Positions 1 through 7,548 of a stretch of 14,262 nucleotides of DNA are shown piece after piece. Below the pieces are notes generated by a model. The model saw only the letters and a program-made list of their open reading frames with translations. It ran no database searches and was not told where the DNA came from. Position numbers and translations under genes: made by a program. Every line of letters starts with the position of its first letter. Position 1 is the stretch's first letter. The DNA is from Tidjanibacter sp. (GTDB lineage Bacteria > Bacteroidota > Bacteroidia > Bacteroidales > Rikenellaceae): NCBI GenBank assembly GCA_017630115.1, contig JAGBVY010000107.1:1-14262 (forward strand). Direction: 5' to 3'.

Positions 1-920
1 ACATTACTGGGAAGCTGACCGTCGGCAATCGAGAAGGATATTGTACGCAAGTGGTCGGCAATAACCCTCATTGCAACATCGGCCTTATCATTCTCACCAT
101 AACGCTTGCCCGAGAGAGCAGCAATCTCGGCAATACGACCTTGGAAAACGTCGGTATCGTAGTTGCTCTGCTTGTTTTGCAACACCATACAGAGGCGCTC
201 AAAGCCCATGCCGGTATCGATATGTTTGTGGGGCAGAGGCTCCAACGAGCCATTGGCTTTGCGATTGAACTGCATAAACACAAGGTTCCAAATCTCAATA
301 ACCAAGTGGTGGCCCATATTTACCATCTGGCTACCGGGCTTAGCAGCACGCTCCTCGTCGCTACGCAAATCGAAGTGAATCTCGCTGCAAGGGCCACAAG
401 GTCCAGTCTCGCCCATCTCCCAGAAGTTGTCGTGCTTATTGCCAAGAATGATGTGATCCTCGGGCAGATACTGCTTCCACAAATCGAAAGCCTCCTGGTC
501 CATAGGCACGCCATCCTCGGGTGCGCCCTCAAATACGGTTGCATAGAGCCTCTCTTTGGGCAGATTGTAAACCTCCGTAAGAAGCTCCCACGCCCAACTA
601 ATGGCCTCTTTCTTGAAATAGTCACCAAACGACCAGTTACCCAACATCTCAAACATTGTGTGGTGGTAGGTGTCGTGACCAACCTCTTCGAGGTCGTTGT
701 GCTTACCCGAAACACGCAGACACTTCTGAGTATCGGCTGCACGGCGGAACTTACGCTCGGCATTGCCGAGGAAAATATCCTTAAACTGGTTCATACCAGC
801 ATTGGTAAACATAAGGGTTGGGTCATTCTTCACAACCATAGGTGCCGAGGGGACAATGGTGTGCTCTTTGCTCTGGAAAAATTCGAGGAACTTCCTTCTA
901 ATTTCGTTTGATGTCATCAT
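1..920 (-). CDS. alaS: Alanyl-tRNA synthetase, N-terminal 306 residues (cut by window edge)
   Basis: AlaRS charges tRNA-Ala with alanine in the cytoplasm. The minus-strand frame opens with MMTSNEIRRKFLEFF at 920 and stays open to base 1, so only about a third of the usual ~870 residues is present. What is here is the class II aminoacylation core: SAPMVVKNDPTLMFTNAGMNQF (residues about 25-46), GHDTYHHTMFEMLGNWSFGDYF (81-102), EMGETGPCGPCSEIHFD (168-184), the IDTGMGFERL motif (234-243) and ADHLRTISFSIADGQLPSN at the cut. The editing and C-Ala domains lie outside the window. Two ATG codons in tandem (920 and 917) could both start; I chose the first because, from memory, Bacteroidales AlaS often begins MM. 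It diverges from the M23 peptidase gene. No frameshift is seen; identification is secure. Confidence 0.97.
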   Translation of the reverse strand, partial: MMTSNEIRRKFLEFFQSKEHTIVPSAPMVVKNDPTLMFTNAGMNQFKDIFLGNAERKFRRAADTQKCLRVSGKHNDLEEVGHDTYHHTMFEMLGNWSFGDYFKKEAISWAWELLTEVYNLPKERLYATVFEGAPEDGVPMDQEAFDLWKQYLPEDHIILGNKHDNFWEMGETGPCGPCSEIHFDLRSDEERAAKPGSQMVNMGHHLVIEIWNLVFMQFNRKANGSLEPLPHKHIDTGMGFERLCMVLQNKQSNYDTDVFQGRIAEIAALSGKRYGENDKADVAMRVIADHLRTISFSIADGQLPSN

Positions 921-969
921 AGTCACTATATATCTTTACTTACTAATAAATACAACTCTTGTAATAAAG

Positions 970-1001
970 TTTGCAAAAATACATATTTTACTCTAATTTT
1001 G
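970..1001 (+). promoter_or_regulatory. Bacteroidetes-type promoter of the M23 peptidase operon
   Basis: TTTG at 970-973 is followed after 20 bp by TAATTTTG at 994-1001, matching the -33 (TTTG) and -7 (TAnnTTTG) consensus of the Bacteroidetes primary sigma factor at the expected spacing. Transcription would start near 1007-1010, leaving a leader of about 20 bases before the ATG at 1030. No Shine-Dalgarno sequence is seen, as is usual in this phylum. Confidence 0.72.
974..981 (-). promoter_or_regulatory. Possible -7 element of the alaS promoter
   Basis: On the minus strand this reads TATTTTTG, a full match to the Bacteroidetes -7 consensus TAnnTTTG, about 54 bases upstream of the alaS start. 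The nearest upstream TTG (1009-1007) is about 25 bp away, longer than the usual 19-21, so the -33 element is weak or absent. The site lies between the -33 and -7 elements of the opposing promoter. Called by consensus only. Confidence 0.4.
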
Positions 1002-1029
1002 TCGCACAACGACCACCATTTTTCGCCCA

Positions 1030-2022
1030 ATGAGCAAAAAAGAGTATAAATTCAACCCCCAAACGCTCGCCTACGAGCCTATTGAGGCACCCGCGCGCCT
1101 GCGTAGGTACCGAATTGTGAGGCGCAGCCTACTCTTTTTCATTGCTGCAGCTGTCACAAATTTGGTCTATTCTGTTACCTACTACACCCCTAAGTTGCGA
1201 GCCCTCGAAGAGCAGGGCGAGCAGTTGGTGTCCGAACTTACACTTGTGGCCGACCGACTCTCTACAACGAGTGACCGCCTCGGCCAGTTGCGTCATCGCG
1301 ACAACAACGTCTATCGCTCACTATTTGGTGCCGACACCATCTCAGTAGCAGGCATCTTTACCCCCTACTCCGATGCAACCTACGAGGCATACACCGACGA
1401 CTACGGTGGTATTGTACGCGACATTTGGCGCACGCTCGACGCCCATTCTCGACTGATTTATCTCCAAAGTGTATCGCTTGATGAGTTGCAGATACTCTCC
1501 AAAAACAAGGAGAAGATGGCCGCCTCAATCCCCGCCATTTGGCCAATCAACAAGAAAGACCTTCGCGGCCCTATTGGTGCTTATGGACGCCGACTCCACC
1601 CCATCTACAAGCGCTACATTCAGCATAAGGGCATCGACTTTGGAGGTCGCAGAGGCGACCCCATCTACGCCACTGGCAACGGCAAGGTGGTCCACTCCGA
1701 GAAGGGTCTTAGGCGCAAGGGCTACGGCCAACAACTCGTCATCGACCACGGCTTTGGCTACAAGACTCGATATGCCCACCTAAATGAACGCTTAGTGAAA
1801 GTAGGTCAAGAGGTTAAGCGTGGTGAACTAATTGGCTATATGGGCTCAACGGGCGGCTCTACCGGCCCTCATCTCCACTACGAGGTCATCTATATGGGTA
1901 GCAATGTCGATCCCATAAACTACTTCCGACGTGATATGAGCGAGGAGGAGTTTGAGCGCATCATTGAGCAGGCCAAGACCACCACCTTTGAGACCCTCGA
2001 AGGCCCGGGCAATCAGGAGTAG
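1030..2022 (+). CDS. Membrane-anchored M23 family metallopeptidase (first of tandem pair)
   Basis: Predicted zinc endopeptidase that cuts peptidoglycan cross-links in the periplasm, or a regulator of such an enzyme. The 330-residue protein has a basic cytoplasmic N-terminus, one membrane segment (about residues 32-51), a helical, probably coiled-coil stretch (about 55-95) ending in RDNNVYRSLF, and a C-terminal M23/LytM domain (about 180-300). The M23 ligands are present: H199-x3-D203 in HKGIDFG, H250 in YAHL, and H281-L-H283 in GPHLHYE. It looks catalytically intact. It is the first gene of a plus-strand operon; the second M23 gene follows after 33 bases and shares the same architecture and the RDNNVxRxLF motif. 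No lipobox is seen, so it is a single-pass inner-membrane protein. Its specific cellular role (division, elongation or lysis control) cannot be told from the sequence. Confidence 0.93.
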   Translation: MSKKEYKFNPQTLAYEPIEAPARLRRYRIVRRSLLFFIAAAVTNLVYSVTYYTPKLRALEEQGEQLVSELTLVADRLSTTSDRLGQLRHRDNNVYRSLFGADTISVAGIFTPYSDATYEAYTDDYGGIVRDIWRTLDAHSRLIYLQSVSLDELQILSKNKEKMAASIPAIWPINKKDLRGPIGAYGRRLHPIYKRYIQHKGIDFGGRRGDPIYATGNGKVVHSEKGLRRKGYGQQLVIDHGFGYKTRYAHLNERLVKVGQEVKRGELIGYMGSTGGSTGPHLHYEVIYMGSNVDPINYFRRDMSEEEFERIIEQAKTTTFETLEGPGNQE

Positions 2023-2055
2023 GAGCATTTATTTGGATACCAAAGAAAAGTTAGG

Positions 2056-3009
2056 ATGAGCAGACGATACAACATATATCCTCCAACGGAGAGTAAGGCT
2101 GGCCGAATTGGTGCAGCCATTGGTCGTTTTCTCTCTTCTACGTTGGTCTTTTTGGTTGTATTGGCGGGTGTCTATATGCTCTTTACACTCTTTGACACCC
2201 GTTCGCAATATCGCCAAAGGCAGCGCAACAACACCCTGCGTAACGAACTCGCTGCCATTGAGTTGCGCTACGACACCGTGCAACAAGTTCTCAACAACGT
2301 CATTGAGAGGGACAACAACGTATTTCGCATCCTCTTTGAGTCCGAGCCCTACGACTTTGCCGAGAGTGCTACCGACATAGAGATGGAGAGTCGCAAACGA
2401 CTCTCGAAACTCAGCGAGAAGGAACTCGCACGCGAACTCGACACTCGTATCAAACGCTTCGAGAACGACCAAAAACACCTATCTTCGCTTTGCAATCGTA
2501 TCTCGGCAGCCAGCGATAGCATTGGCACAAAAACCAACAATATCCCTGCAATTCAGCCCGTTATCAACACTGAGCTAACGCTCCTCACCGCCCCTTATGG
2601 TATGCTCATCCACCCCTTCTACAAGAGCCTTGCCTCGCATCAGGGAGTGGACTACACAGTACCGACAGGCTCACGCGTATTTGCCACAGCCGACGGCAAG
2701 GTCAAGGAGGTCAAGACTCGCAAAACCACCTCGGGTCGCTACATCATTATCGACCACGGCTCAGGCTACGAGACTCAATATAGCCACCTCTCGCGCATCG
2801 ACGTCAAAAAGGGACAGAAGGTGCGACGTGGCGACATCATTGGCCTTACGGGCAATAGCGGTTTGTCGCTCTCACCCCACCTCCACTACGAAGTCAGGTT
2901 CAACGGTATGAGAGTCGATCCCATCCACTACTTCTTTATGGAGCTGACTCCGCACGAGTATCAACGTATGATTAAAATCTCCCAGAGTGGAATGCAGTCA
3001 TTCGACTAA
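2056..3009 (+). CDS. Membrane-anchored M23 family metallopeptidase (second of tandem pair)
   Basis: Paralogue of the gene just upstream, again a predicted periplasm-facing peptidoglycan hydrolase. The 317 residues show a short cytoplasmic tail beginning MSRRYNIYPP, one membrane segment (about 26-46), a coiled coil rich in Arg, Glu and Leu (about 55-155, longer and more charged than in the upstream copy) interrupted by RDNNVFRILFE (85-95), and an M23 domain (about 175-295). Zinc and catalytic residues are present: H195-x3-D199 in HQGVDYT, H244 in YSHL, and H275-L-H277 in PHLHYE. Spacing to both neighbours is about 30 bases, so the three genes are probably co-transcribed. The tail HEYQRMIKISQ matches in position the EEEFERIIEQ tail of the first copy. 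Whether one copy acts on the other or on separate substrates is unknown. Confidence 0.93.
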   Translation: MSRRYNIYPPTESKAGRIGAAIGRFLSSTLVFLVVLAGVYMLFTLFDTRSQYRQRQRNNTLRNELAAIELRYDTVQQVLNNVIERDNNVFRILFESEPYDFAESATDIEMESRKRLSKLSEKELARELDTRIKRFENDQKHLSSLCNRISAASDSIGTKTNNIPAIQPVINTELTLLTAPYGMLIHPFYKSLASHQGVDYTVPTGSRVFATADGKVKEVKTRKTTSGRYIIIDHGSGYETQYSHLSRIDVKKGQKVRRGDIIGLTGNSGLSLSPHLHYEVRFNGMRVDPIHYFFMELTPHEYQRMIKISQSGMQSFD

Positions 3010-3038
3010 CTCACTACAAACAAAATAGTTAATACGCA

Positions 3039-3341
3039 ATGGAGCAAGCAAAACTTTATGTCCTAATTCTCGTGGCAGTCCTCTGCCTTGTTGGCGCTGT
3101 ATTGATTATCGTCGGCAAGGGCGACTGGCTCATTTCGGGTTACAACACCGCCAGCGCCGAGGAGAGGGCTCAATACAACATCCGCCGCCTGAGGCTAGTT
3201 ATGGCTGTGACAATGTTGATTGTCACCATTGCCGTACTCCTATCGGCCTTTGCGCCCAACGGCGAGAGGTGGCTCATCACAATCACCATCCCCACCGCAA
3301 TCCTAACATTGCTATTTTCCAACACTTGGGCCAAGAACTAA
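3039..3341 (+). CDS. Small membrane protein, DUF3784-like
   Basis: A 100-residue protein with three hydrophobic segments (about residues 6-25, 50-71 and 79-94). Between the first two lies GKGDWLISGYNTASAEERAQYN, which resembles the conserved loop of DUF3784 proteins (LIAGYNTMSxEEKxxY, as I recall it). These are small three-helix membrane proteins with no established function. The gene follows the second M23 peptidase after 29 bases and precedes a terminator, so it is the last gene of that operon. Co-transcription hints at an envelope role, but that is inference. The family call rests on motif memory, not on a profile search. Confidence 0.75.
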   Translation: MEQAKLYVLILVAVLCLVGAVLIIVGKGDWLISGYNTASAEERAQYNIRRLRLVMAVTMLIVTIAVLLSAFAPNGERWLITITIPTAILTLLFSNTWAKN

Positions 3342-3358
3342 GCGCACATATACGCACT

Positions 3359-3406
3359 ATACACAAACGGAGGGAATCCCGCAAAGGATTCCCTCGACTC
3401 GTGTAT
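3359..3406. terminator. Bidirectional hairpin terminator between convergent operons
   Basis: GAGGGAATCC (3370-3379) and GGATTCCCTC (3386-3395) form a perfect 10-bp stem with a six-base CGCAAA loop. Outer flanks ATACAC (3359-3364) and GTGTAT (3401-3406) can extend the stem. It lies between the stop codons of two convergent genes (3341 plus, 3424 minus), where a shared rho-independent terminator is expected. The trailing T-rich tract is modest (TATTTACATTT) on the plus side. Confidence 0.8.
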
Positions 3407-3423
3407 TTACATTTCTAAATAGA

Positions 3424-4587
3424 CTATGCAATAAGCGAAATAAGCATATAGAGCCAGTGGGCCGAGATTGCAGCCACAATGCCGCCAATGGTGTGAGCAC
3501 CAATAGCTTTGGAGGTAAGGCTACGGAATCCAAGTGTGTCGAGCATTGCTGTGTGGGTGCTCAGGTAACCACTCCAACACATACCAATGGCTGTAAATAC
3601 TGCAATAGCGTTGCCATCTATCCAACCTGCTGCGAGGAAGTTGGGCACCAGACCCAGAGCTGCTCCCACAGCACCCAAAGCGGTTATGGGGAAAGCAATC
3701 AAGTGGGGGTCGCTAAAACCAAACAACCACTCGAAGATGAAATTACATTTACCAGCAAGCCAAGGTAGTAGTTCGATACCCTCATAAGCAGCACCACTAT
3801 ATGCGCCCGAAGCGGAGGGACCAAAGGTCAGAATCATAACCAGCGTGGAGATAATCAACACACCGGGTATGATTGCCAAGCCCACATCCACGCCCGTACG
3901 ACCACCGTCGAGAAGAGAGTCGAGAATACGCTGAAACATTGGTTTCTGATATTCCACACTATCCTCTTTCTTCTCCTCCGTGAGCACAACCGCAGGCTCA
4001 TACTTGTAGTTTGGATAGGCTTTCAGCACCGACCTCTGCATAATTCGGGTCGAAACCACACAACCAATCATAGCACCAACAAAGCCAACCATAGGCTCCC
4101 AATAGAACCCCTGACCTACCATAAAGACAATCACCAACAAACCCATACCAAAGGCGGTACCGAAGTTGGTAAGCGAAATATATTGATACTTCTTAAAATA
4201 GGAGGCAAACTGCTTGTCCTGAGCCATTGAAATAATGGCCGGATTGTCCGAAAGGAATGTCACAACAGCACCGAGCGAGGCCACGCCGGGCATATTAAAC
4301 AAGGGTTTCATAAGGGGGCGCAGCAGCTTCTCAAAGAGCTTAACCACGCCAAACTCCACAAAAATACGCCCCAAAGCACCCGTAATGACACAAATAGCCA
4401 TAAGATAGAAGACCGTATTGAGCAACAAGTCGTGTGCGGTATTCATAATCGTATTGAGCATATTGGCCATACCCATTTTTGAGCCGAGCATACCGAACAG
4501 GAGAAAGATAATCGCCAAGCATACAATGCCATTAGGCATACGAAAGCCTTTGCGACGGGGCTGCGAAGAAGAGTTAAATCTACTCAT
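3424..4587 (-). CDS. Gate/nucleoside-recognition-domain inner membrane protein of unknown substrate
   Basis: A 387-residue polytopic membrane protein with roughly eight to nine hydrophobic segments and no signal peptide. Recognisable parts are GMLGSKMGMANMLNTIMNT (about 32-50), SDNPAIISMAQDK (113-125) and GGRTGVDVGLAIIPGVLI (228-245). These resemble the two Gate (nucleoside recognition) domains of SpmA/SpmB-like and nucleoside-transporter-like proteins, and I believe the CD0519/CD1768-type family of uncharacterised membrane proteins. A charged cytoplasmic loop (about 190-220) splits the two halves. The gene lies 37 bases downstream of a porin gene on the same strand, so both may be one transcript ending at the hairpin near 3380. 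It is probably a transporter or channel; the substrate is not known. A sporulation role is unlikely in this lineage. Confidence 0.75.
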   Translation of the reverse strand: MSRFNSSSQPRRKGFRMPNGIVCLAIIFLLFGMLGSKMGMANMLNTIMNTAHDLLLNTVFYLMAICVITGALGRIFVEFGVVKLFEKLLRPLMKPLFNMPGVASLGAVVTFLSDNPAIISMAQDKQFASYFKKYQYISLTNFGTAFGMGLLVIVFMVGQGFYWEPMVGFVGAMIGCVVSTRIMQRSVLKAYPNYKYEPAVVLTEEKKEDSVEYQKPMFQRILDSLLDGGRTGVDVGLAIIPGVLIISTLVMILTFGPSASGAYSGAAYEGIELLPWLAGKCNFIFEWLFGFSDPHLIAFPITALGAVGAALGLVPNFLAAGWIDGNAIAVFTAIGMCWSGYLSTHTAMLDTLGFRSLTSKAIGAHTIGGIVAAISAHWLYMLISLIA

Positions 4588-4600
4588 AGACTATCGAGGT

Positions 4601-4627
4601 TAGTAGTTGAAAATCAACACAGTACTA
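4601..4627. other. Small inverted repeat between porin and Gate-protein genes
   Basis: GTTGA (4606-4610) and TCAAC (4614-4618) flank an AAA loop. Outer arms TAGTA (4601-4605) and TACTA (4623-4627) can pair too, with four unpaired bases (ACAG) on one side. The structure overlaps the porin stop codon and could form an intercistronic hairpin in the mRNA. It lacks a GC-rich stem or T-run, so I do not call it a terminator. Confidence 0.35.
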
Positions 4628-5611
4628 CATTAGATTGATACGCCAAGTAATGCCCATTTGGAACATAAAGTCGCCATCGTTAAGCGCTCCCACCACACTA
4701 CCCTGATTGCCAAAGACATAGCTGCTGGCGGCGTGAAAACGCACGTCGCGCTTCTCGGTGGGGAAATACTCCACACCTCCACCAACACGCCAGATATTAG
4801 TTCCGGGCAAAACGGTGGGGTCGAGCATAACACTGGCATTATTGACATCGTAGGAGCCGTGACCAAACAGATTCAACTTCTGATTAACAGCCCAACTTAC
4901 ATCCAACATAGCCGAATAGCTACTTGTCTTATTGCCAAAGTCCAAACGGTCCATAACATCCATTTCGATAGCCACATTACCAAGGCTTTGACGCAGACCC
5001 AACGAAACGTAGCCAATAAATTGTCCGGGAGCATATTCGAGCATATTGACCGACGAAAGCGTTGCGAAACCATCGTAGGAGTTCATATACATAAGGTTGT
5101 AGGCATAAAGACCATCGCCACCAAAATCGTAGGGGCTCTGGCAAATCTGTCCGAGGAGTTTCGAGCCGAGCTTGTCGCCAAACTTGTAGGTAGCACTCAC
5201 ACCAAACTGGTAGCAAGCAATCTGGTGCCAATACTCCGAGGCAAAATAGATGTCGATTGGGGCACGATCATACTCATAACCACCAATAGCAACCACCTGT
5301 TTGCCAGCCGAAAAATCCCATTTCTCGGTTGCGTAGTTGAGTGTAAACCAATCGGTTGCGGCAAATGGATTGGACTGCACTTTATTGATGCGATAGCGTA
5401 GCGAGTAGGTCAAATTGTCGGACAATGCGCCATCCATACGGAAATTGGCAAACCTACCCTCAAACGAAGAGTGAGCCTCCCTACTGGGCAGAGAAGCAAC
5501 CGAATCGTACTGCCAATCGCCACGCACCTCCAAGCCGAGGCGACTAATTTGACCATAGGCCGAAAATGACACCAAAAGACCCAATGCAAGGGTCAAGAAA
5601 GACTTTTTCAT
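4625..5611 (-). CDS. Outer-membrane porin, phosphate-selective O/P-like
   Basis: Predicted outer-membrane beta-barrel channel. The 328 residues begin with a clear signal peptide, MKKSFLTLALGLLVSFSAYG followed by Q (cleavage about residue 20). The rest alternates polar and aromatic residues typical of transmembrane strands, with motifs seen in OprO/OprP-type porins: FRMDGALSDNLTYSLRYR, an Asp-Trp-Phe strand (TDWFTLNY), FSAGKQVVAIGGYEYDR and a C-terminal strand MFQMGITWRINLM. It is somewhat shorter than classic members (about 390-450 residues), and its last residue is Met rather than the usual Phe, though the final strand looks normal. It precedes the Gate-family membrane protein by 37 bases and follows the FKBP gene by 84 bases. 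Substrate specificity is not shown by the sequence; phosphate is only the family name. Confidence 0.8.
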   Translation of the reverse strand: MKKSFLTLALGLLVSFSAYGQISRLGLEVRGDWQYDSVASLPSREAHSSFEGRFANFRMDGALSDNLTYSLRYRINKVQSNPFAATDWFTLNYATEKWDFSAGKQVVAIGGYEYDRAPIDIYFASEYWHQIACYQFGVSATYKFGDKLGSKLLGQICQSPYDFGGDGLYAYNLMYMNSYDGFATLSSVNMLEYAPGQFIGYVSLGLRQSLGNVAIEMDVMDRLDFGNKTSSYSAMLDVSWAVNQKLNLFGHGSYDVNNASVMLDPTVLPGTNIWRVGGGVEYFPTEKRDVRFHAASSYVFGNQGSVVGALNDGDFMFQMGITWRINLM

Positions 5612-5647
5612 TATTAGTATTTAGGTATTAGTAGTTTCAACAATATG

Positions 5648-5655
5648 CAAATATA
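5648..5655 (-). promoter_or_regulatory. Possible -7 element of the porin promoter
   Basis: On the minus strand this is TATATTTG, matching TAnnTTTG, 36 bases before the porin ATG and within the 84-base gap after the FKBP gene. I find no TTG at the 19-21 bp upstream spacing, so only half the promoter is supported. It suggests the porin and Gate-protein genes may be transcribed separately from pdxJ-cca-FKBP. Confidence 0.42.
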
Positions 5656-5695
5656 GCTATAAGTTTGGTTTGTAGGCCCACTTGGAGCAACTTTT

Positions 5696-6100
5696 CTACT
5701 CCACCCTTAGCAACTGAATGTCGAAAATCAGGGTAGAAAAGGGTTTGATTGCCCCTGCTCCCCTTGCACCATAACCAAGATTGAAGGGTATAACCACCTC
5801 CCAGCGCGCTCCAACATTCATCTCTTTCAGGGCTATTTTCCAACCCTCAATCAGCCCTCTAAGGGGAAACGTTGCAGGGCGGCCCTTTTCGGTGGCGTCG
5901 AATGGTTTACCATTGATTAGCATACCTTTATAGTGGACCGTAACCACGCTCCGAGCAGTAGGCTTCTCTCCACGACCTTTGGTTATCTCACGATAGAGTA
6001 CACCCCCGTAGAGCGACTTCACTCCCGGACGCGAAGCGTACTCCTGTAAAAATTCCAAGTTTCGCTCCTTGTAGGCGCTATTATTACTATTCAGTGCCAT
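5696..6100 (-). CDS. FKBP-type peptidyl-prolyl cis-trans isomerase, cytoplasmic
   Basis: Predicted to speed cis-trans rotation of X-Pro bonds during folding. The 134 residues have a short N-terminal helical extension ending in an ASRPGVKSLYGGVLYR stretch (22-37), as in Mip/FkpA-like proteins, then one FKBP domain (about 50-134). The active-site pocket is conserved: Y57 in VHYKG, F67-D68 in KPFDAT, F78, L83-I84 and W87 in LIEGW, Y110 in LGYGARG, I118 and F126. There is no signal peptide or lipobox, so it should act in the cytoplasm, unlike the exported FKBPs common in this phylum. It follows cca after 10 bases, which suggests co-transcription and possible translational coupling. The link to tRNA maturation or vitamin B6 synthesis is probably only positional. 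Confidence 0.92.
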   Translation of the reverse strand: MALNSNNSAYKERNLEFLQEYASRPGVKSLYGGVLYREITKGRGEKPTARSVVTVHYKGMLINGKPFDATEKGRPATFPLRGLIEGWKIALKEMNVGARWEVVIPFNLGYGARGAGAIKPFSTLIFDIQLLRVE

Positions 6101-6110
6101 AAGTAGTTAG

Positions 6111-7526
6111 CTATTGTTTGCGTATTAGTCCTTTTTCGGCAGCCACCTTCTCCATAAGTGCAAAGGCTGCATCGTAGTCATTGGGGATTTCGCCATCGAG
6201 TATGGCATCTTTAATAACTGCCTTTATCTCTCCCACAATCGAACAAGGCTCAATGCCGTAGGTTTGCATAATTATCTCGCCTGTGATTGGGGGCTGGAAA
6301 TTGCGTACCCTATCTTTCTCCTCAATCTCCTTCATCTTTACCCTCACGAGGGCAAAATTTCTCAAATAGCGCTGCACCTTTGAGTCGATGCCCGATGTAA
6401 TGTCGGCCTCACACAAAGTCATCAAATCCTCCACATCGTCGCCTGCCTCAAACAAGAGTCGGCGCACAGCCGAATCGGTCACCTCATCCTCCGAGAGGAT
6501 TATGGGACGTAGGTGGAGAAAGACCAACTTACGCACATATTTCATCTTCTCGTTGAGAGGCAATCGAAGCTTGCGGAAAATTTCGGGAATCATCTTACTA
6601 CCCACAACCTCGTGACCGTGGAACGACCAACCTATCCTTGCGTCAAATGCCTTTGTGCGAGGCTTGGCAATGTCGTGCAAAAGCGCCGCCCAACGCAGCC
6701 AAAGATTGTCGCTCTTTTGAGCCACATTATCGAGCACTTTAAGAGTGTGTACAAAATTGTCTTTGTGGGCTTTACCACATCTTACTTCAACTCCTCGTAG
6801 AGCATCGAGTTCAGGAAAAATATAGGGCAAAAGTCCTGTCAAATGCAACAGCTCAAAACCGATAGAGGGACGTGGTGAGGCCACAATTTTGTGCAACTCA
6901 GTGGCAATGCGTTCCTTCGACACAATCGTAATTCTGTCCTTGTTGCGGGCGATGGCATCAAAGGTCTCAGGGGCCAAATCAAAGCCGAGTTGAGTAGCAA
7001 ATCTAACACCCCTAATCATCCTCAGAGGATCGTCAGAAAAGGTGACGTCGGGGTCGGTGGGAGTGCGTATAATTTGGTTCTCCAAATCGGCCATACCGCC
7101 GAAACTATCAAGCAATTCACCATAGTTTTCCGCATTGAGCGACCAAGCCAAAGCATTGATTGTAAAGTCACGCCTGAGTTGGTCATCTTCAATACTTCCC
7201 TCCTCCACAGCTGGTTTGCGCGAATCGGGCGAATAGGACTCTCGGCGAGCCCCTACAAACTCAATCTCGCGACCATCTCTATCGTGCAGCATTGCTGTGC
7301 CAAAGGTCTTAAATACAGAGACTTTCGTATGTAACTTTCTACCCAATGCCTTAGCCACCTCAATACCGCTACCCACAACCACAACATCAATATCCGTAGA
7401 GGGACGACATAGGTAGTAGTCGCGCACATAGCCACCCACAACGTAGGCAGCCACACCAAGCGAATCGACAATCTCGGTAATATCTTTGAAGATGGATAGT
7501 GAGAGTGGATGGGGTTTTTCAGACAT
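6111..7526 (-). CDS. cca: CCA tRNA nucleotidyltransferase (class II, with HD domain)
   Basis: Adds or repairs the 3' CCA end of tRNAs using CTP and ATP. The 471 residues carry the nucleotidyltransferase head: VVGGYVRDYYL (29-39), the metal-binding pair D45 and D47 in TDIDVVV, the RRDFTINALAW motif (118-128) and DPLRMIRGVRFA (166-177). The neck and body follow, then an HD-type phosphohydrolase domain with HTLKVLDNV (260-268), LLHDIAKPRT (282-291, H284-D285) and FHGHEVVGS (302-310). The HD domain is seen in many bacterial CCA enzymes and may remove terminal phosphates. A poly(A) polymerase cannot be fully excluded by motifs, but this is the usual Bacteroidota CCA enzyme. The gene lies 22 bases after pdxJ and 10 before the FKBP gene, so it is the middle gene of an apparent operon. 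Confidence 0.93.
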   Translation of the reverse strand: MSEKPHPLSLSIFKDITEIVDSLGVAAYVVGGYVRDYYLCRPSTDIDVVVVGSGIEVAKALGRKLHTKVSVFKTFGTAMLHDRDGREIEFVGARRESYSPDSRKPAVEEGSIEDDQLRRDFTINALAWSLNAENYGELLDSFGGMADLENQIIRTPTDPDVTFSDDPLRMIRGVRFATQLGFDLAPETFDAIARNKDRITIVSKERIATELHKIVASPRPSIGFELLHLTGLLPYIFPELDALRGVEVRCGKAHKDNFVHTLKVLDNVAQKSDNLWLRWAALLHDIAKPRTKAFDARIGWSFHGHEVVGSKMIPEIFRKLRLPLNEKMKYVRKLVFLHLRPIILSEDEVTDSAVRRLLFEAGDDVEDLMTLCEADITSGIDSKVQRYLRNFALVRVKMKEIEEKDRVRNFQPPITGEIIMQTYGIEPCSIVGEIKAVIKDAILDGEIPNDYDAAFALMEKVAAEKGLIRKQ

Positions 7527-7548
7527 ACTTTATATTGCTGATGTTTAA

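Noticed and set aside
51..911. 286-codon open frame on the plus strand over alaS
   Set aside because: The minus strand encodes unmistakable AlaS throughout; this is a shadow frame.
3424..4587. Sporulation function for the Gate-domain protein by likeness to SpmA/SpmB
   Set aside because: The resemblance is to a broad membrane domain only, and Bacteroidales are not known to form spores.
4658..5401. 247-codon plus-strand frame opposite the porin gene
   Set aside because: The minus strand has a signal peptide and barrel pattern, and the plus frame has no family resemblance.
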